A DNA stretch of 64,000 nt, from positions 159 to 64,158 of the forward strand of contig PUHO01000005.1 in the NCBI GenBank assembly GCA_002995645.1, read 5' to 3'. The stretch's first letter is position 1, and every line of letters begins with the position of its first letter. The position numbers were made by a program, and so were the translations under genes. The notes under the pieces are model-generated. The model worked only from the letters and a program-made list of their open reading frames with translations, was not told where the DNA came from and did not search any database. Below are positions 61,302-64,000 of the stretch, piece by piece. The stretch is from SAR324 cluster bacterium (GTDB lineage Bacteria; SAR324; XYD2-FULL-50-16; HCM1).

Positions 61302-62519
61302 ATGCCATCTAGAATATATTTAGACAACGCGGCAACAACGCCAGTAGATCCTCAAGTCTTAGAAAGTATGTTGCCTTATTTTAATGAAATATACGGCAAC
61401 GCATCAAGTAAAAACCATTCTTTTGGGTGGGACGCCGAACAAGCAGTTGAACAAGCTAGAGAACAAATAGCTAACTTGCTAGGTGCCTCTGCTAAAGAAA
61501 TCATCTTTACAAGTGGTGCAACCGAAGCGAATAACCTTGCCGTTATTGGCGGCGCTTTATATCAAAAGCACAACGGAAAAACGCATATTATCACAACAAA
61601 AATAGAGCATAAAGCCGTATTAGATCCTTGTCATTACTTAAAAAGTATAGGCTTTGACGTTACCTACCTTTCAGTAAACAAAGAAGGCTTAATTGACTTA
61701 AACGAATTAAAGCAAGCTATCCGTAAAGAAACCGCATTAATCTCTATTATTGCAGGGAATAATGAACTAGGAACGCTCCAACCTATAGCTGAAATAGGAA
61801 AGATGGCAAAAGAAGCTAACGTTTGGTTTCATACAGATGCAACGCAAGCTGTCGGTAAAGTTCCAATAGACGTTATTAAAGATAATATTGACCTTTTATC
61901 TTTAAGCGGACACAAAATATACGGACCTAAAGGCATAGGCGCTTTATACGTTCGTCGTAAAAATCCACGTATTCGTCTAGAAGCAGTCCAACACGGCGGC
62001 GGACATGAAAGAGGCATGCGCTCCGGTACGTTAAACGTACCCGGTATTGTTGGGCTTGGTAAAGCCGCTTCCCTTTGCCATGCTAATCTTGCTGAAGAAA
62101 GTAAAAAAATTAGTTCTTTAAGAGACTACTTAGAAGAAAAAATCATGCAAAACATTGATCACGTAACAATTAACGGGTCAACAAAACATAGACTACCAAA
62201 TATCCTTAACATTAGCTTTGCTTTTGTGGAAGGAGAAAGTTTAATGATGGGCATGCCTGATATTGCCGTATCATCTGGCTCGGCTTGTACTTCGGCTTCT
62301 TTAGAACCGTCTTACGTGCTCCATGCACTTGGTATCTCAGACGATCTTGCGCATTGTTCTATTCGTTTTAGCCTTGGTCGCTTTACAACAAAACAAGAAA
62401 TTGAAACAACTTTTGCAACACTACAAAAGACGGTTTCCCGTTTACGTGAAATGTCCCCTTTATACGACATGGTAAAATCTGGCATTGACCTTTCTTCCAT
62501 ACAATGGAAAGGACATTAA
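61302..62519 (+). CDS. iscS: Cysteine desulfurase IscS
   Basis: A 405-residue PLP enzyme that extracts sulfur from cysteine for cluster assembly. The PLP Lys is K205 (SGHKIYGPKG), and the catalytic Cys is C329 (SSGSACTSA), both as in E. coli IscS. Length is normal. It precedes iscU by 22 bases. Confidence 0.97.
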   Translation: MPSRIYLDNAATTPVDPQVLESMLPYFNEIYGNASSKNHSFGWDAEQAVEQAREQIANLLGASAKEIIFTSGATEANNLAVIGGALYQKHNGKTHIITTKIEHKAVLDPCHYLKSIGFDVTYLSVNKEGLIDLNELKQAIRKETALISIIAGNNELGTLQPIAEIGKMAKEANVWFHTDATQAVGKVPIDVIKDNIDLLSLSGHKIYGPKGIGALYVRRKNPRIRLEAVQHGGGHERGMRSGTLNVPGIVGLGKAASLCHANLAEESKKISSLRDYLEEKIMQNIDHVTINGSTKHRLPNILNISFAFVEGESLMMGMPDIAVSSGSACTSASLEPSYVLHALGISDDLAHCSIRFSLGRFTTKQEIETTFATLQKTVSRLREMSPLYDMVKSGIDLSSIQWKGH

Positions 62520-62541
62520 TCATTCTTCCATAAGAGGCAAT

Positions 62542-62916
62542 ATGTATGACAAAAAAGTATTAGAGCACTATAGCAATCCACAAAATACAGGATCATTAGA
62601 TGCTAACGATAAAAGCGTAGGTACCGGCATGGTTGGCGCTCCAGAATGTGGCGACGTAATGAAGCTACAGCTTAAAATTGAAGATGAAAAAATTGTAGAC
62701 GCTAAATTTAAGACTTTTGGTTGCGGTAGTGCTATTGCTAGCTCTAGCTTAGCGACACAATGGGTTAAAGGAAAAACAATTGACGAAGTGGCGCAAATTT
62801 CTAATAAAGACATTGCTCAAGAGCTAAGCTTACCACCAGTTAAAATTCATTGTTCTATTCTTGCAGAAGACGCTATTAAAGCGGCTTTAGAAGATTACAA
62901 GAAAAAGCAAGATTAA
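62542..62916 (+). CDS. iscU: Iron-sulfur scaffold IscU
   Basis: A 124-residue scaffold on which new clusters are built, starting at ATG 62542 with AGAGG just upstream; a longer frame from 62485 overlaps iscS and is rejected. The cluster Cys are C36, C61 and C104, with D38. The LPPVK motif at 97-101 is the docking site for the chaperone HscA, encoded downstream. Confidence 0.97.
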   Translation: MYDKKVLEHYSNPQNTGSLDANDKSVGTGMVGAPECGDVMKLQLKIEDEKIVDAKFKTFGCGSAIASSSLATQWVKGKTIDEVAQISNKDIAQELSLPPVKIHCSILAEDAIKAALEDYKKKQD

Positions 62917-62945
62917 CCTATTACATTATAATAAAGGAGATTCAA

Positions 62946-63287
62946 GTGGTTACCTTAACACAAGCTGCGGCAACAGAAATTCGCAAAATCATTGAAGAAA
63001 ATAAGTTGCCTAAAGACACAGGATTAAGGCTAGGCGTTAAAGGCGGCGGCTGTGCCGGCTATACCTATACGTTTGATTTTTCAAATACACACGATGAATT
63101 TGACAAGTGTTTTGAATCTCACAATATCCCTATTTTTATAGATAGGAAAAGCTATATATATATTAAAGATATTGAAATAGACTTTGCACAAAGCTTAATG
63201 GAGCGTGGTTTTAAATTTAATAATCCTAACGCAAATGCGGCGTGCGGTTGCGGTACTTCTTTCTCACCTAAAAACGCGTTAACTTAA
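62946..63287 (+). CDS. iscA: A-type iron-sulfur carrier IscA
   Basis: A 113-residue A-type carrier with C36, C100 and C102 (GGGCAGY and ACGCG), which hold the cluster. It starts with GTG at 62946, preceded by AAGGAGA at the right distance. Slightly longer than the usual 107 residues. It follows iscU by 29 bases. Confidence 0.95.
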   Translation: MVTLTQAAATEIRKIIEENKLPKDTGLRLGVKGGGCAGYTYTFDFSNTHDEFDKCFESHNIPIFIDRKSYIYIKDIEIDFAQSLMERGFKFNNPNANAACGCGTSFSPKNALT

Positions 63288-63295
63288 ATACACTA

Positions 63296-63886
63296 ATGCA
63301 AAACTCCGCAAACCTTTGTTCTCAATGTAATCAAGTACTTGAAACAAGCTTATATTGTCACCATTGCGAGCAGGTGCAAACACAAGTAAACACAGACTAC
63401 TTTACTATGCTAGGAATAGAACCTAGCTATACTATTAATCTACAAGAAGTAGAAGATAAACACGATGAATTAATAACGGTACTTCATCCTGATTTATACG
63501 TCTCTAGTAAGGAAGAAGTAAAACAAGCCTCTCTTGCCGCTGCTACCCTACTAGAACAAGCATATAATTGTTTAAGCTCTTCTTTTTCGCGTGGAATGCA
63601 CCTCCTTTCTTTACATACAAAAAATACAACTCTTCCCTCACCGGACACAGCGTTTTTAAATATGCTTTTCAATTGGAATGCACAAATCGCCGAAGCTACT
63701 TCTAAAAATACAGTGCAACCTATTATACAGCAAATAATAAAGACCCTCCAAGAAATAGAAACAAACTTAGCAAACCTATTTGCAACGCCGTATTTTTCTA
63801 ATGATACAGAAGAAAGTATCAAACTACTACTTGCCAAATTACGTTTCTTAGAAAGAACACAAGAACAAATACATGTTTTAACATAG
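63296..63886 (+). CDS. hscB: Co-chaperone HscB with an N-terminal zinc motif
   Basis: A 196-residue J-domain protein. The HPD signature is at 64-66 (VLHPDLY). Residues 1-30 carry two CxxC pairs, C8/C11 and C21/C24, a zinc ribbon absent from E. coli HscB but known in some HscB proteins, including eukaryotic ones. The C-terminal helical part binds IscU. It delivers IscU to HscA. It starts eight bases after iscA. Confidence 0.9.
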   Translation: MQNSANLCSQCNQVLETSLYCHHCEQVQTQVNTDYFTMLGIEPSYTINLQEVEDKHDELITVLHPDLYVSSKEEVKQASLAAATLLEQAYNCLSSSFSRGMHLLSLHTKNTTLPSPDTAFLNMLFNWNAQIAEATSKNTVQPIIQQIIKTLQEIETNLANLFATPYFSNDTEESIKLLLAKLRFLERTQEQIHVLT

Positions 63887-63906
63887 ATCATTGCATAAAA
63901 TCACAA

Positions 63907-64000
63907 ATGGAAACACAAGAATTAATTATTGGAATTGACTTAGGAACAACTAATTCACTTGCGGCTATCATGCAAAACGGCGTAGCACGTATTATTGAAA
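63907..64000 (+). CDS. hscA: Hsp70 chaperone HscA (5' part only)
   Basis: The first 31 codons of a gene cut by the right edge. The visible protein, METQELIIGIDLGTTNSLAA, carries the phosphate-binding GIDLGTTNS of Hsp70 proteins. Its place after hscB and the LPPVK tag in IscU make HscA the likely identity rather than DnaK. Fdx and iscX, if present, lie outside. Confidence 0.85.
   Translation, partial: METQELIIGIDLGTTNSLAAIMQNGVARIIE

Noticed and set aside
62485..62541. Longer iscU start inside iscS
   Set aside because: The IscU family starts at MYDKKVLEHY, and AGAGG lies in front of that ATG.

Overview
The window looks like chromosome from a low-GC, flagellated, Gram-negative (diderm) bacterium. 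Diderm markers are an MlaE/MlaF/MlaD-type lipid transport operon, FlgH and FlgI (L- and P-ring proteins), several lipoproteins with clear lipoboxes, a beta-barrel-like outer membrane protein and an MltD-like lytic transglycosylase. Sigma-54-like promoters flank the flagellar genes and the lineage carries HscB/HscA-type ISC assembly, so a proteobacterial or former 'deltaproteobacterial' relative (for example SAR324- or Bdellovibrio-like) fits, but I cannot fix the taxon from the sequence alone. No transposase, integrase, phage gene or CRISPR array is visible; this is mostly housekeeping DNA.

Layout: 1-2824 (minus) carries an ArgO-like exporter followed by molybdenum cofactor genes moaA, a moaC-mogA fusion and the start of moaD. 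3072-3794 is an aquaglyceroporin with a near-consensus promoter and a structured leader. 3914-8164 (minus) is the phosphate system pstS-pstC-pstA-pstB-phoU. 8165-8930 is an unusual promoter-bearing triplicate repeat derived partly from the end of bioB. 8931-14252 (minus) is an operon: nitrilase-like, an EndoIII-like/RadC fusion, obgE, a TrxB-like flavoprotein and bioB. 15011-17314 is a large lipoprotein behind a duplicated promoter region. 17875-27201 (minus) holds a TPR protein, glgP, mlaE, mlaF, mlaD-like and a degenerate LytM protein. 28695-34584 (minus) is a flagellar rod/ring cluster flgF-G-A-H-I-J-M-N, with a FlaG-like gene diverging from it.

35512-39985 (minus) is bioA-ptsN-RDD-HD hydrolase-pyrC; tRNA-Ala(GGC) follows at 40151. 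40354-47284 (minus) is uvrA with a zinc-ribbon protein, a membrane protein, a sodium:solute symporter and a cupin. 47479-51579 (plus) is a DUF350-type protein, a small CxxC protein, hemN and an orphan gspF/pilC, followed by another triplicate repeat grown from the end of gspF. 52260-60576 holds mltD, a glycosyltransferase, smpB, a LOG protein, an aminotransferase, an outer membrane protein, a lipoprotein and ispH. 60850-64000 (plus) is the iscR-S-U-A-hscB-hscA operon, running off the window.

The most unusual signal is in the spacers. At several loci short segments reaching into the end of a neighbouring gene have been tandemly duplicated and have diverged: bioB tail x3, gspF tail x3, the phoU end x2, the pstC start x2, and the lipoprotein promoter x2. 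In the bioB case every copy carries a TTGACA-17-TATATA promoter aimed at pstS; in the gspF case the copies create small hydrophobic open reading frames and repeat an intrinsic terminator. Other items worth attention are the EndoIII-like/RadC fusion, paired divergent sigma-54 promoters, and a perfect 24-bp palindrome on the bioA promoter. I do not see a clear new defence or biosynthetic system.
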